Shown here piece by piece: positions 15,701 to 23,344 of a stretch of 23,425 nt of DNA. This DNA is from AM-1111 sp046302135 (GTDB taxonomy: Bacteria; Bacteroidota; Bacteroidia; B-17B0; Aurantibacillaceae): contig JBKCIQ010000161.1 in assembly GCA_046302135.1 (NCBI GenBank), positions 1 through 23,425 on the forward strand. Reading direction: 5' to 3'. Within the stretch, counting starts at the first letter, position 1, and each line of letters begins with the position of its first letter. The position numbers and the translations under genes were made by a program. The notes below the pieces were generated by a model, which saw only the letters and a program-made list of their open reading frames with translations, searched no databases and was not told the origin of the DNA.

Positions 15701-17896
15701 GTGATTTAATGAAAGAGACTGATAAAAGTTAGTTGCGAGCACATTAAGAAATTGTGCAACACCGGTTGTTGCACTACCAATAAATGCAATTGCTCCTTTG
15801 TCTTTGGCAAAAACAAACTTTTCACTTAAACTAACCGTGTCATATAAATGAATATCTCCTGTGTAACAGCTGTTAGAATACATGAGCGGATATTTTCCGT
15901 AATTCGAAAATTTGTTTGGGTCATTTATATCAAAGTCGAAACTTTGGTTTGAACTATGTCCGTAAAACGTTACCATTGCTACACCGGCATTTATTAGATT
16001 GATGACGGAATCAGGAATTGTGGTTTGTATTGGAGCCGATGTATTTTTGGTAAAAGTTGTTACGTTGCCTCCAAAGAGAGTGTCTTCTATAATCTGCTTG
16101 TAGTTATTCATATAATAGGAAAACAATGATACATCGTTTGCAGTGTATCCACCTATGAAGTGTGCAATATCTTTTTTCCATTGGGAAACTGAAGCGGTAT
16201 CATGAGCTTTCACCTTATCCAAATAATCTAAAACTTGTTGGGGAGTAGTTGCAGCCAATCTTCCCGTAGGAACAGCCGGTTCAAGAATAGTACCATTAAG
16301 TCCTGCCAAAAGAAGGTTGTCTGAGCATGGATATCCCCAGGATGGAACACTATTCCTTTCGTGATATGAATTATTTAGTAAGCCAATATGATTTGGAACT
16401 GATTTACCAATTAGGAAAAGATATCTAGGTTTTGTGTTAGCACTATCTAAAATGAACTTCATAAAGTTCCTAATTGCTTTTGGATGTTTGTTGATTCCGT
16501 ATGCAAATTGGTTGTACAAATCATCTATATCTGCAAGAATCACATTGTAGCTGCCTCCCGGTACACTTGATTTATATTGTGCGTATGCATTAGCTTCGTT
16601 GATGAACTTGGTACTACTTATAATTACAAATGCAGAATCAATATTATTTTGTGAAAGATAATTTTTGAAAAAACCGCTACCATTAATCTTTTTTAATTCA
16701 TTCACAACAATGTCTTGACTGCTTTTTGTTAGCCATATTTTTTTTGTTCCGCCATTCGGGATTAAAAACTCAATTGAGGCTCCCGCGGTAACCGGATAAA
16801 ATATATTACCGTTGGTCAAGTCATAAGCTTTGAAATTACTTCCACCTTGTATGTTGGTTAAATTAAATTTCGCATAAGTTTTTGTTAAGGGAGATAATGC
16901 ATCCGGAACAAACATCATTATTGAATTTACATTGTTCAGAACATAGGATCTGGGATAATAAACAGAAAAATATCCTGTTCTGCTGTAGTTGGTTGTGTAA
17001 ACGCTGTGATTAATGCTTTCGAATGAAAATTCAAGTGTATCATCAAGCAATGCGGAATTTATTGTGGCCTGATCTTTAAATGCCTTATAACCCCAAAAAG
17101 TGGTATCGCGGAGTAAGTTGAGATTATTGAATCGATCTTTCCACGACATTTTAAAATGATGATCGCCCAGCGGATGCGAAAGCAATTGATTGTTAGCGGA
17201 TGAACCTATGTAAGTTGCACATATTTGGGTCGGCCCACCTGAACTGTACAAATTGGGTGTTTGCACTTCGATGGTTTTAGAATTTCCATTGCTTGGGCCG
17301 TAGTCTGTCCAGCCTTCGCAAGGGGTAAACCTCGAATCTACCTGTCCAATTACATTATAACCCCCAACAAAATAACCACCCGTTCTATTTGTATTTACAG
17401 ATAAACTGTAAAACCACTGTGCAGGAGTGTAGGATGAAAAACTGGTGTCGTTTTGTATTGTAAATCTTTTATTATTGGTACTGCTATTCCACGTTAAAAA
17501 AGCGGCTGCCGTATCCTGTGTTACACTCAGCCAGGGATTTAGGAGAAAATTGGTTTGTTGATACATACTTGAATCAAAAGACGCATCATTTTTATTAGCA
17601 TAAAACTCTATGTAATCATTTCCATCTAAAATATTATTTCCATTGCCATCATCCACATGAATATATTGCTCCTGTCCTTTTATAAAAATCTGGAAGTTCC
17701 TGCAATCAATTGAATTAATATTGATTCCTGATGAATTCATTAAGCCTGCATCCAAATGGTAAATTCCTTCGGATCCTAATTTTATTTTAAAATACTGTTG
17801 ATTGAAATTTACCCACTGATTTCCGTAATCGTAATTTTGTGAAAAAATACCAATTGCAAAAAATAGAAAAAGCAGTATTAGGTAAAGTTTTTTCAT
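12773..17896 (-). CDS. porU2: Type IX secretion sortase-like C25 peptidase, PorU2
   Basis: The 1707-residue protein starts with a signal peptide (KKLYLILLFLFFAIGIFSQ). A gingipain-type C25 peptidase domain (about 400-770) holds VTFYGHSSN with His647 and YSNSCYTGD with Cys677, the same order and similar spacing as the RgpB dyad, so catalysis looks possible. Next come a CARDB-like beta domain (about 780-905, ending DLNEVDELDNTFNN) and an Fn3-like stretch (905-1000, YIFQLDTSDSF...VYFWRVSPDS). An ILEI-like segment follows (about 1074-1219), then further beta domains. A T9SS C-terminal sorting domain runs from 1598 (MNYPNPFS) to KMVIIR at the end, with DYSWDGTDDFGDKLGNGVYLY inside. PorU proper cleaves sorting domains and attaches cargo to surface lipopolysaccharide; the long form next to a PorV-like gene is known as PorU2. 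It is 28 bases downstream of porV2. Confidence 0.87.
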   Translation of the reverse strand: MKKLYLILLFLFFAIGIFSQNYDYGNQWVNFNQQYFKIKLGSEGIYHLDAGLMNSSGININSIDCRNFQIFIKGQEQYIHVDDGNGNNILDGNDYIEFYANKNDASFDSSMYQQTNFLLNPWLSVTQDTAAAFLTWNSSTNNKRFTIQNDTSFSSYTPAQWFYSLSVNTNRTGGYFVGGYNVIGQVDSRFTPCEGWTDYGPSNGNSKTIEVQTPNLYSSGGPTQICATYIGSSANNQLLSHPLGDHHFKMSWKDRFNNLNLLRDTTFWGYKAFKDQATINSALLDDTLEFSFESINHSVYTTNYSRTGYFSVYYPRSYVLNNVNSIMMFVPDALSPLTKTYAKFNLTNIQGGSNFKAYDLTNGNIFYPVTAGASIEFLIPNGGTKKIWLTKSSQDIVVNELKKINGSGFFKNYLSQNNIDSAFVIISSTKFINEANAYAQYKSSVPGGSYNVILADIDDLYNQFAYGINKHPKAIRNFMKFILDSANTKPRYLFLIGKSVPNHIGLLNNSYHERNSVPSWGYPCSDNLLLAGLNGTILEPAVPTGRLAATTPQQVLDYLDKVKAHDTASVSQWKKDIAHFIGGYTANDVSLFSYYMNNYKQIIEDTLFGGNVTTFTKNTSAPIQTTIPDSVINLINAGVAMVTFYGHSSNQSFDFDINDPNKFSNYGKYPLMYSNSCYTGDIHLYDTVSLSEKFVFAKDKGAIAFIGSATTGVAQFLNVLATNFYQSLSLNHYGQGIGDILKAAIVPTQNFVQTADEIEKITCMDITLHGDPSIQISKSIKPDYSINNQDVVCKLSPFGDSISLNLNVKNISRARKDSMRVLITRNFPNGSKEYYIDTIPCPYYSYLYKTNMPAKTPNGGVGLNYFSVQIDDLNEVDELDNTFNNKVENISVVISGSDIAPVYPYEFQVLPLVSNITLKASTIDPFAPSRNYIFQLDTSDSFMNPIATTTINASGGVVEWNVNVFSSTPTDSVVYFWRVSPDSIGPQNGYIWRESSFQLIDNRYGWGQSHFHQFESDKRTFVDYLKPTRRWEFSNSKNSIAVKQGFYPFWGGSVLPVDLIFNYNSRLEHAASTADNGWSFFIIDTTTALFDTNTIQGTTYKFGSSNNCLCGKIVHYDFGTNNSLHPGFAQNSKSIGDSIVSLLNSVSGDKWVLGYSNNFWRGVYNNGNGGGPQFDTSFYSTLDNFGLPGTSALINLPDTQAVVFLGKRGMPPGTAHLEVGLNKKSIIDFQDTITAHWDKGFILSPIIGPAKKWNSLHWRFNSLETASQDSVRINLYGIDSSGQSQLLKVFDHNQMDFYNLDSVANAFSYPYIRLEATMKDDILRTAPQLNRWHVIYDPAPEGALAPSDGFNIVSNTLQEGDSVRIIMPFKNISDFTFKDSLAFTYWIEDINNTKFYLPTKMKRDSLYPGKVIFDTINVSTLNYYGELSLWIHVNPKNHPRYQREQTQFNNLAKVRFNVNKDATNPILDVTFDGVRIMNKDIVSAKPEILITLKDENKFLALNDTSDFEVYISAPNSNSEKRIWFCPGCSNGNSTVILQFDSAKLPDNKCKIIYKPEFTEDGMYTLRVKGKDKSNNQSGSADFNIQFEVVNKASITQVMNYPNPFSTNTKFVFTLTGHEVPETFMIQIMTIGGKVVKEITREELGTIRIGRNITDYSWDGTDDFGDKLGNGVYLYRVVTRLNGEKIDSRNSGADQFFTKDFGKMVIIR

Positions 17897-17924
17897 TCTC
17901 CGCTATAGATTAATTCCAATTGGA

Positions 17925-19022
17925 TCAATTTTGTTGACGGCTTTTTATTTTTTTATTTATCTCAATTTTTAAAGAGAAAATGTGAGATACAGTTGATACT
18001 GTTGATTTACTGAAATCTGCAAGTGCATAATCCAAAAAGAAAATTTTATACTTAAGGCCAACTCCAAAATTCGGTTGAATTGTTGTGATTCGATTACCTC
18101 CAATTTCTGTAACACGCTGAATATTGTTCACACCACCTCTAAGAAACACCGTGTTGAGGTAACCAAGTTCAACACCAAAAACAGGGTCGGTACTTAAAAT
18201 ATTCGACTGAATGAATACATTTCTCTTTCCATCAAAAGTGGAAATTAGGTTAATTTCACCGGTAAACTGCATTTTATTTCTGTAGAAATTTTTTGTCCAA
18301 GAGCCACCAAGAATTAATCTCGGTACTGTTACTTCAATGTTGTTTACTGGAATTTCATTTCCGGTTGCCTGAAAGGTACTGATCATACCGGGTGATAAAT
18401 TATATGACCAAGCATTAAATGTACCGGTAATGTCTCTTGCTACTGCAGCAAATCTGAAATCCTTATAAGAATACTTTACTGCTGCGTCTAACCCGAAACC
18501 CCAGGAACCTGCAAAGTCACCAATCCTTCTTCTTATTATTTTGGTGTTGGCTCCAATATCTAATCCATTGATTTTTTTTATTTTTCTTCCGTATGACAAA
18601 ATAAGAGCAAAATCAGTTGCGGAAAAAGTAGATATTCTGTCATAATCCACATTGCCATTTGCATCAATTAAATCAACAGTGTTTGGAATGTTGTCAATTC
18701 CAAATCTCACAAAACTGGCGCATGCAGAGCTCAAACTGTCAAGCTTAAAGCTCAGAGCCCCGTAATCATATTTTGCAATTCCTGCAAAGTATTCTGCATG
18801 CATAAGCCCTGCTTCCAAATTATCTTTCATTCCAACGAGTCCTGCAGGATTCCAATATCCGCTGGTTACATCCTGTACAGAAGCCACGCCGGTATAACCC
18901 ATGCCAAGTGAACGCGCTCCGACCCCTATGTTTAAAAATTCGTTGCTGTATTTAACGGTTTGTGATACACACAAATGTGAAATAAAACAAGCATAAATAA
19001 GTGTCAATAATTTTTTGAACAT
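17925..19022 (-). CDS. porV2: PorV/PorQ-family outer-membrane protein, PorV2
   Basis: The 365-residue protein has a signal peptide (residues 1-20, ending HLCVSQ) and then the family entry block NIGVGARSLGMGYTGVASVQDVTSGYWNPAGL, typical of FadL-like barrels of the PorV/PorQ/UPF0164 group. Alternating strands run to the end (GLKYKIFFLDYALADF...SHIFSLKIEI), consistent with an outer-membrane barrel. PorV carries folded T9SS cargo from the translocon to the PorU sortase. The gene directly precedes a PorU2-type sortase, so the pair probably works as one attachment unit. NWNPAGL-type and GLKYKF-like blocks support PorV over PorQ. It is divergent from pssA across about 150 bases. Confidence 0.87.
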   Translation of the reverse strand: MFKKLLTLIYACFISHLCVSQTVKYSNEFLNIGVGARSLGMGYTGVASVQDVTSGYWNPAGLVGMKDNLEAGLMHAEYFAGIAKYDYGALSFKLDSLSSACASFVRFGIDNIPNTVDLIDANGNVDYDRISTFSATDFALILSYGRKIKKINGLDIGANTKIIRRRIGDFAGSWGFGLDAAVKYSYKDFRFAAVARDITGTFNAWSYNLSPGMISTFQATGNEIPVNNIEVTVPRLILGGSWTKNFYRNKMQFTGEINLISTFDGKRNVFIQSNILSTDPVFGVELGYLNTVFLRGGVNNIQRVTEIGGNRITTIQPNFGVGLKYKIFFLDYALADFSKSTVSTVSHIFSLKIEINKKIKSRQQN

Positions 19023-19030
19023 AGATTGTA

Positions 19031-19059
19031 TAAAAATAGTTATTTAGTTACTAAAACAA
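19031..19059 (-). promoter_or_regulatory. Possible porV2-porU2 promoter
   Basis: On the minus strand TTG (19059-19057) is followed after 18 bases by TATTTTTA (19038-19031), seven of eight positions of TAnnTTTG, ending 8 bases before the porV2 ATG. The imperfect last base and AT-rich background keep this tentative. Confidence 0.3.
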
Positions 19060-19169
19060 AACGAATTTTAATTAATATTATTGCTGACATATGTTTAAAT
19101 AGTGTTTGTTTCAATATGTATTGACGGATTATTTAATAGCACTATTAAAAAATTTTAAATGTTTATCAA

Positions 19170-19958
19170 TTGAAAAAAGTTATTGGCATAATTCCTCATC
19201 TGTTTACTGCAGGTAACTTGATCTGTGGCGTTGTTGCAATTATTCACATACTTGCCGGGGATTTGAAATTTGGCGCTTACTTGGTTGGTATTGCAGCATT
19301 GCTCGATTTTTTTGACGGATTTGTTGCAAGAGCACTTGGCGTTTCAGGTGAGTTCGGTAAGCAGTTTGACTCTCTCGCCGATTGCGTTACTTTTGGAGTA
19401 GTACCAGGTATGGTCATGATGGTTTTAATAGAAAAATCTTTAACTATATCGGATTTCACATTTTCGATGGAAACAATTATCAGTTTCTTTTCAAAGGAGG
19501 GTGCAATTCAAATTCCTCCAAAGCATTTTATCTCTTATATAGCATTATTGATTCCGGTTTTTTCGGCTGTGAGATTGGCTAAATTTAATATTGACACAAG
19601 GCAGAGCGACTCTTTCATAGGATTGCCAACTCCTGCCAATGCCATATTTATACTCTCCCTCGGATACCTCAGTTTAAATACTGATACAAATGCATTTGTT
19701 CAGTTTTTACTTATGAGATATGAGTTTCTAGTTGCAATCACAATCATTTTTTCCATATTCCTGATTGCGGAGATTCCATTATTCGCCCTTAAATTCAAAA
19801 ATTTCAGTTGGTCTGAGAATAAAATCAGATTTATTTTCCTTGGAACTTCCTTGTTTTTATTATTGATTTTTCAGATTGCAGGTCTTCCTTTGATAATTAT
19901 TTTATACCTGTTCTTTAGTTTTATAAATATTTTTTTCAATAAAAGAAAAGTCATCTAA
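19170..19958 (+). CDS. pssA: CDP-diacylglycerol--serine O-phosphatidyltransferase PssA
   Basis: The 262-residue membrane enzyme makes phosphatidylserine, the precursor of phosphatidylethanolamine. The CDP-alcohol phosphatidyltransferase signature Dx2DGx2ARx8Gx3Dx3D is complete: LLDFFDGFVARALGVSGEFG then KQFDSLAD. The start KKVIGIIPHLFTAGNLICGVVAI is the normal family N-terminus, and FIGLPTPANA is the later conserved block. About eight hydrophobic segments fill the rest. The start codon is TTG at 19170: there is no in-frame ATG upstream, the nearest ATG upstream is in another frame and closes at once, and the next internal Met falls after the signature. No decarboxylase (psd) gene is adjacent here. 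Confidence 0.95.
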   Translation: MKKVIGIIPHLFTAGNLICGVVAIIHILAGDLKFGAYLVGIAALLDFFDGFVARALGVSGEFGKQFDSLADCVTFGVVPGMVMMVLIEKSLTISDFTFSMETIISFFSKEGAIQIPPKHFISYIALLIPVFSAVRLAKFNIDTRQSDSFIGLPTPANAIFILSLGYLSLNTDTNAFVQFLLMRYEFLVAITIIFSIFLIAEIPLFALKFKNFSWSENKIRFIFLGTSLFLLLIFQIAGLPLIIILYLFFSFINIFFNKRKVI

Positions 19959-19978
19959 AACTTTTGAAACTTGTTAAA

Positions 19979-20008
19979 AATTAAACCATTGTTCATTGGA
20001 TTTTAATT
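19979..20008 (+). terminator. AT-rich stem-loop after pssA
   Basis: AATTAAA-CCA (19979-19988) pairs with TGG (19997-19999) and TTTAATT (20002-20008) around an 8-base loop with a two-base bulge. It lies 21 bases after the pssA stop and is followed by T-rich sequence. The weak stem makes the call tentative. Confidence 0.35.
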
Positions 20009-20033
20009 ATAATTTTATTCTTTTATTTACAAT

Positions 20034-20285
20034 ATGAAATTTACCGCCGAAATAAACATCATGCCACTTAAAGCTCTGCTTGATCCTCAAGGCAAAGCAG
20101 TAACCAATAGCATGCAAAACCTGGGCTTACCTGAAATTGGAAATGTGCGTATTGGTAAACATATAACCTTAGAAGTTGAAGCAAAAGATAAGTCGGAAGC
20201 TTCTGTTAAGGTTGAGGATGCCTGTAAGAAACTACTCTGTAATCAGATCATGGAGTCGTATTCATTTGAAATTACGCAGCAATAG
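20034..20285 (+). CDS. purS: Phosphoribosylformylglycinamidine synthase subunit PurS
   Basis: The 83-residue protein has the compact PurS fold: a first strand FTAEINIMPLKALLDPQGKAV, the helix TNSMQNLGL, then GNVRIGKHITLEVEAKDKSEA, and the helix with CKKLLCNQIMESYSFEI. PurS bridges PurQ and the small type of PurL in the FGAM synthase complex of purine synthesis. Its presence implies the organism uses the three-part PurSQL system, although purQ and purL are not in this window. A GSCFA-family gene follows after 19 bases, probably on the same transcript. Confidence 0.9.
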   Translation: MKFTAEINIMPLKALLDPQGKAVTNSMQNLGLPEIGNVRIGKHITLEVEAKDKSEASVKVEDACKKLLCNQIMESYSFEITQQ

Positions 20286-20304
20286 ATTCAAGATATTTTA
20301 AAAG

Positions 20305-21252
20305 ATGAAATTTCATCTCGATTTTTCATTTGAATCTAATTTAAAATTTAAAATTGAGGACCATTTTTTTCTAATTGGTTCCTGCTTCTCCCAGAATATT
20401 GGTTCGTATTTCAAAAATCATCTGTTTCACCATACATTAAACCCATTCGGTATTCTCTACGAGCCGTTCTCTATAGCAAGGGCTTTGGATTTTGTTATTG
20501 AAAATAAATCAATAGACAAAACAGAATTGATAATGAATAGTGGTATTTGGCACAGTCCATATCATCACGGTATTTTTTCATCCGAGGAACCTGATGATAT
20601 TTTGAGAAAAATCGGTTTAGAAATGCGTAACGCCCACCAGAGGTTGAAAAATACTAACCTATTGGTTATTACATTTGGGTCAGCATATGGATGGCGAGAT
20701 ATTGAGTCTGGGAAAATTTTCGCCAATTGTCACAAAATACCCGGAAATCAATTTGAAAAAGTATTTTTTGATTCGGAAGAGGTTCTTAAAATCTGGGACC
20801 CAATCATCGATAAAATTTTTAATTTTAATCCTCATATAAAAATAATTTTCGCTATTAGTCCTGTGAGATACATCAGAGATGGATTGATCAACAATAGTAA
20901 AAGTAAAGCGGCTTTAATTACCTCCGTTCACCGTCTCTCTAAAGGCGAAAATGTACAATATTTTCCCTCCTATGAAATTCTGATGGATGTTTTACGGGAC
21001 TATCGTTTTTATGCAGAAGACATGGTGCATCCTAACGGACAAGCCTTAAATTACATCTGGAATATTTTTAAAAGTGCATTTTTTGAAATTGATGCGATTC
21101 AGCAAATGAATGAAATTTCAGAATATGATAAATTCAAGAGACATAGGCCACTTAAACTGGAGCAAATTCATTTGGAAAAATTGATTGAAAAAAGAAAATT
21201 ATTGATGATAAAATACCCAAAATTGGATTGGGAATCAGATGAAATGATTTAA
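20305..21252 (+). CDS. GSCFA-domain protein (SGNH-hydrolase-like fold)
   Basis: The 315-residue cytosolic protein (no signal peptide) carries the name-giving block LIGSCFSQNIG (23-33) of the GSCFA family (PF08885), followed by LNPFGILYEPFSI, LLVITFGSAYGWRD, IIFAISPVRY and, near the end, YAEDMVHPNGQAL. In SGNH-fold terms Ser26 of the first block is the likely nucleophile and Asp239/His242 of DMVH form the last block, so a hydrolase is plausible. The family is common in Bacteroidota and has no settled substrate. It lies 19 bases downstream of purS; whether it acts on a nucleotide-linked substrate is unknown. Confidence 0.88.
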   Translation: MKFHLDFSFESNLKFKIEDHFFLIGSCFSQNIGSYFKNHLFHHTLNPFGILYEPFSIARALDFVIENKSIDKTELIMNSGIWHSPYHHGIFSSEEPDDILRKIGLEMRNAHQRLKNTNLLVITFGSAYGWRDIESGKIFANCHKIPGNQFEKVFFDSEEVLKIWDPIIDKIFNFNPHIKIIFAISPVRYIRDGLINNSKSKAALITSVHRLSKGENVQYFPSYEILMDVLRDYRFYAEDMVHPNGQALNYIWNIFKSAFFEIDAIQQMNEISEYDKFKRHRPLKLEQIHLEKLIEKRKLLMIKYPKLDWESDEMI

Positions 21253-21311
21253 AAAACAGACAATTACTTTTTTTTTGTTACCTTTTGGTGTTAAATTAGT
21301 GATTAGTTAAA

Positions 21312-21905
21312 ATGCAAAAAATTCTTTCCATATTAAAAGAAAAAGAATCTGGGATATCCTGGCTTTTTGAAAATTATGGTAAGAAATTAGTTGGTTATGG
21401 GATGAACGTTTATAAAATTACCGAAGACTCTGCATGGGATCTTGCATACAAGTCCATTTATCGTGTTCAGGAGGTTCATGCCCAATATACTTTTGAAAAC
21501 GAACAGAAGTTTGGCTCTTTTATTTTTAGGGTTTACATAAACTATCTTAAGAATTTTTTAAGAGATGAGAACACGAGAACGCAGAGTGCGGTTTTCATTC
21601 CACTTGAGGAATCAAAAAGAGATTTTGCTGCAAGTCGTTCAAAAGACAATAGTTCAGTTGGTAGTCCTATGATGAATAAGCTCAGAGATGAACTTGAGAA
21701 ACTGGAAGATTGGCAACGGATTTTGTTGCTAATGAGAAGTCAAGGTGTTGCATACAGTGAAATTGCCAACTACGTGAATAAACCCGAAGACCAGTTAAAA
21801 GTATATTTTGCACGATTGAAAAATTCACTCGCCGCCAAAATGCAGGCACATTTTCCTGGTCAACAAGATGAAGCTGTTATCATACCAATAAATAAAGCAA
21901 GTTAG
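21312..21905 (+). CDS. ECF-type RNA polymerase sigma factor
   Basis: The 197-residue protein has the two-part ECF layout. Residues about 13-80 resemble sigma region 2 (SWLFENYGKKLVGYGM...SIYRVQEV...FGSFIFRVYINYLKNFLRD). Residues 121-180 resemble region 4, with the helix-turn-helix LLLMRSQGVAYSEIANYVNKPEDQLKVYFARLKNSLAAKM where ECF factors have a GLSYEEIA...VKSRLSRA-type helix pair. A poorly conserved Ser/Asp-rich linker joins them, and a 15-residue tail follows. The region 2 core is divergent, so the target promoter cannot be inferred. It is followed 8 bases later by a single-pass membrane protein, the usual place for an anti-sigma or sensor gene. A near-consensus box (TACCTTTTG) lies upstream in the 59-base gap. 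Confidence 0.8.
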   Translation: MQKILSILKEKESGISWLFENYGKKLVGYGMNVYKITEDSAWDLAYKSIYRVQEVHAQYTFENEQKFGSFIFRVYINYLKNFLRDENTRTQSAVFIPLEESKRDFAASRSKDNSSVGSPMMNKLRDELEKLEDWQRILLLMRSQGVAYSEIANYVNKPEDQLKVYFARLKNSLAAKMQAHFPGQQDEAVIIPINKAS

Positions 21906-21913
21906 ATTACGTT

Positions 21914-23323
21914 ATGAAAAATAATTTAAATATTGACGAGTTATTAAAGCAGAGTTTTTTGGAACTGGACCCCAATAATCCGGCTAATGATCATTTATTC
22001 GATATGGCTAGCCGAAATGCTTTCGAAACCGATTGGAGTAAACAAAATAGTAAGAACAATCCTTCCGGTAATTCCGTTTCTGTTTTCAAAAATTGGAAGT
22101 TTTATCTGAGTGTAATTGGTTCCGCGGGTATTCTTGGTGCCGGTCTGTATTTTATGTCTCTTTATGGAGGTGATGTTCATAAAAAAACTGCCGAAGGAAA
22201 TTTACCTGTGAAAGAGAAAACTATTGATGTAATTAAAGAAAAAAACAACTTCAAGGATGTGGAGCAGAAAAATTTGCAAATAACCTCTCCTAAAATTAAG
22301 TCACATAAACTGAGTTATTATGCAATTGTAAATACTCAGAAATCCGAAGCTAAAAAAGACACATTGTCTACTGCGCCTGTAAGTCCCATTGTTACTGAAA
22401 ATCAAAATACCCCAGATATTGATGTGTCGAAAGAACCAAACCTAACCTACAGAGTTTTTTCTGAGAGAGAAAAGTCAATTATTAATGAACAATTAAACCA
22501 ATTGACCATTAGGTTAACTTCCGGATTAATTGAGGAATTTCCTATGATTCCCGGTGCGGCAGGCTCATCAAACGGTAGAACATTTCAGATGGCGTTTTAC
22601 ATGTGGCCTACCGAGACAACAGTTGCAGAGTATAAGTTGTTTCTTAACGATTTGTTGCTTAAAGGTAGAAATGAAGAATTTGAAAAATTCAGGCCCAACA
22701 TGGGAAACAATTTTGGGTACGCACTGAGTACTGAAGATATTGATTTTTTTCATCAGTATTTTTCTGATCCAAAATATGATGATTATCCTGTAGTATTTGT
22801 TAGTCCTGAAGGGGCTGACGCATATTGTAAATGGATTCAGGACTTAATCAAGGAGGTAAATACTGAGAAAAACAAAAGCGTTACGGTACGTTTGCCTAGT
22901 AAGCTTGAATGGGAGAGAGCAGCTGCTGGAGGAAAAGAGCACGTAGAATTTGCTACAACAGATGGTAAATTAATAAACGGTATGTTACATCACACACCTC
23001 AGGCTAATTACAGGGATTATCAAAAAAATAATCTTTCATTTGCATTCTCCGGTAAAAGAAATAAAGAAAAGCATCAGGTTGGTATTTTTAATGCAACTAC
23101 TCCTGTAAAATCTTTTAAAGCAAATCCTTATGGGCTTTATGATATGTCAGGAAACGTTTCTGAAATGGTTGTGGACATTAACGGAAAAGTTATTGTTAAA
23201 GGTGGAAATTGGAATAGCAGTAAAGAATTTTTGAGGGTAAAAGACGATGACTTTAACGAGTTTCCTAATGGGGCATCAGCATCGCCATTTATTGGTTTCA
23301 GACCAATTGTAAACTTTAAATAA
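21914..23323 (+). CDS. Membrane-anchored pseudo-FGE (SUMF1-fold) protein, probable anti-sigma/sensor partner
   Basis: The 469-residue protein has three parts. A 60-residue acidic cytosolic N-terminus begins NLNIDELLKQSFLELDPN. One transmembrane helix covers about 62-84 (FYLSVIGSAGILGAGLYFM), preceded by Lys residues, so the N-terminus should be inside. After a Lys/Ser/Thr-rich linker to about residue 220 comes a formylglycine-generating-enzyme (SUMF1) fold: EFPMIPGA, TETTVAEYKLFL, YPVVFVSPEGADAYCKW, VRLPSKLEWERAAAGG, NPYGLYDMSGNVSEMV, VKGGNW, FIGFRPIV. The RGGSW...CRxAxR site of real FGE has become KGGNWNSSKEFLRVKDDD, with no cysteine, so it should not be catalytic, like the GldK/GldJ relatives. 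The gene is 8 bases behind the sigma gene, suggesting that the outer domain senses something and the inner tail holds the sigma factor. Confidence 0.8.
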   Translation: MKNNLNIDELLKQSFLELDPNNPANDHLFDMASRNAFETDWSKQNSKNNPSGNSVSVFKNWKFYLSVIGSAGILGAGLYFMSLYGGDVHKKTAEGNLPVKEKTIDVIKEKNNFKDVEQKNLQITSPKIKSHKLSYYAIVNTQKSEAKKDTLSTAPVSPIVTENQNTPDIDVSKEPNLTYRVFSEREKSIINEQLNQLTIRLTSGLIEEFPMIPGAAGSSNGRTFQMAFYMWPTETTVAEYKLFLNDLLLKGRNEEFEKFRPNMGNNFGYALSTEDIDFFHQYFSDPKYDDYPVVFVSPEGADAYCKWIQDLIKEVNTEKNKSVTVRLPSKLEWERAAAGGKEHVEFATTDGKLINGMLHHTPQANYRDYQKNNLSFAFSGKRNKEKHQVGIFNATTPVKSFKANPYGLYDMSGNVSEMVVDINGKVIVKGGNWNSSKEFLRVKDDDFNEFPNGASASPFIGFRPIVNFK

Positions 23324-23344
23324 CTTTCATCTGGTATCAAAATA

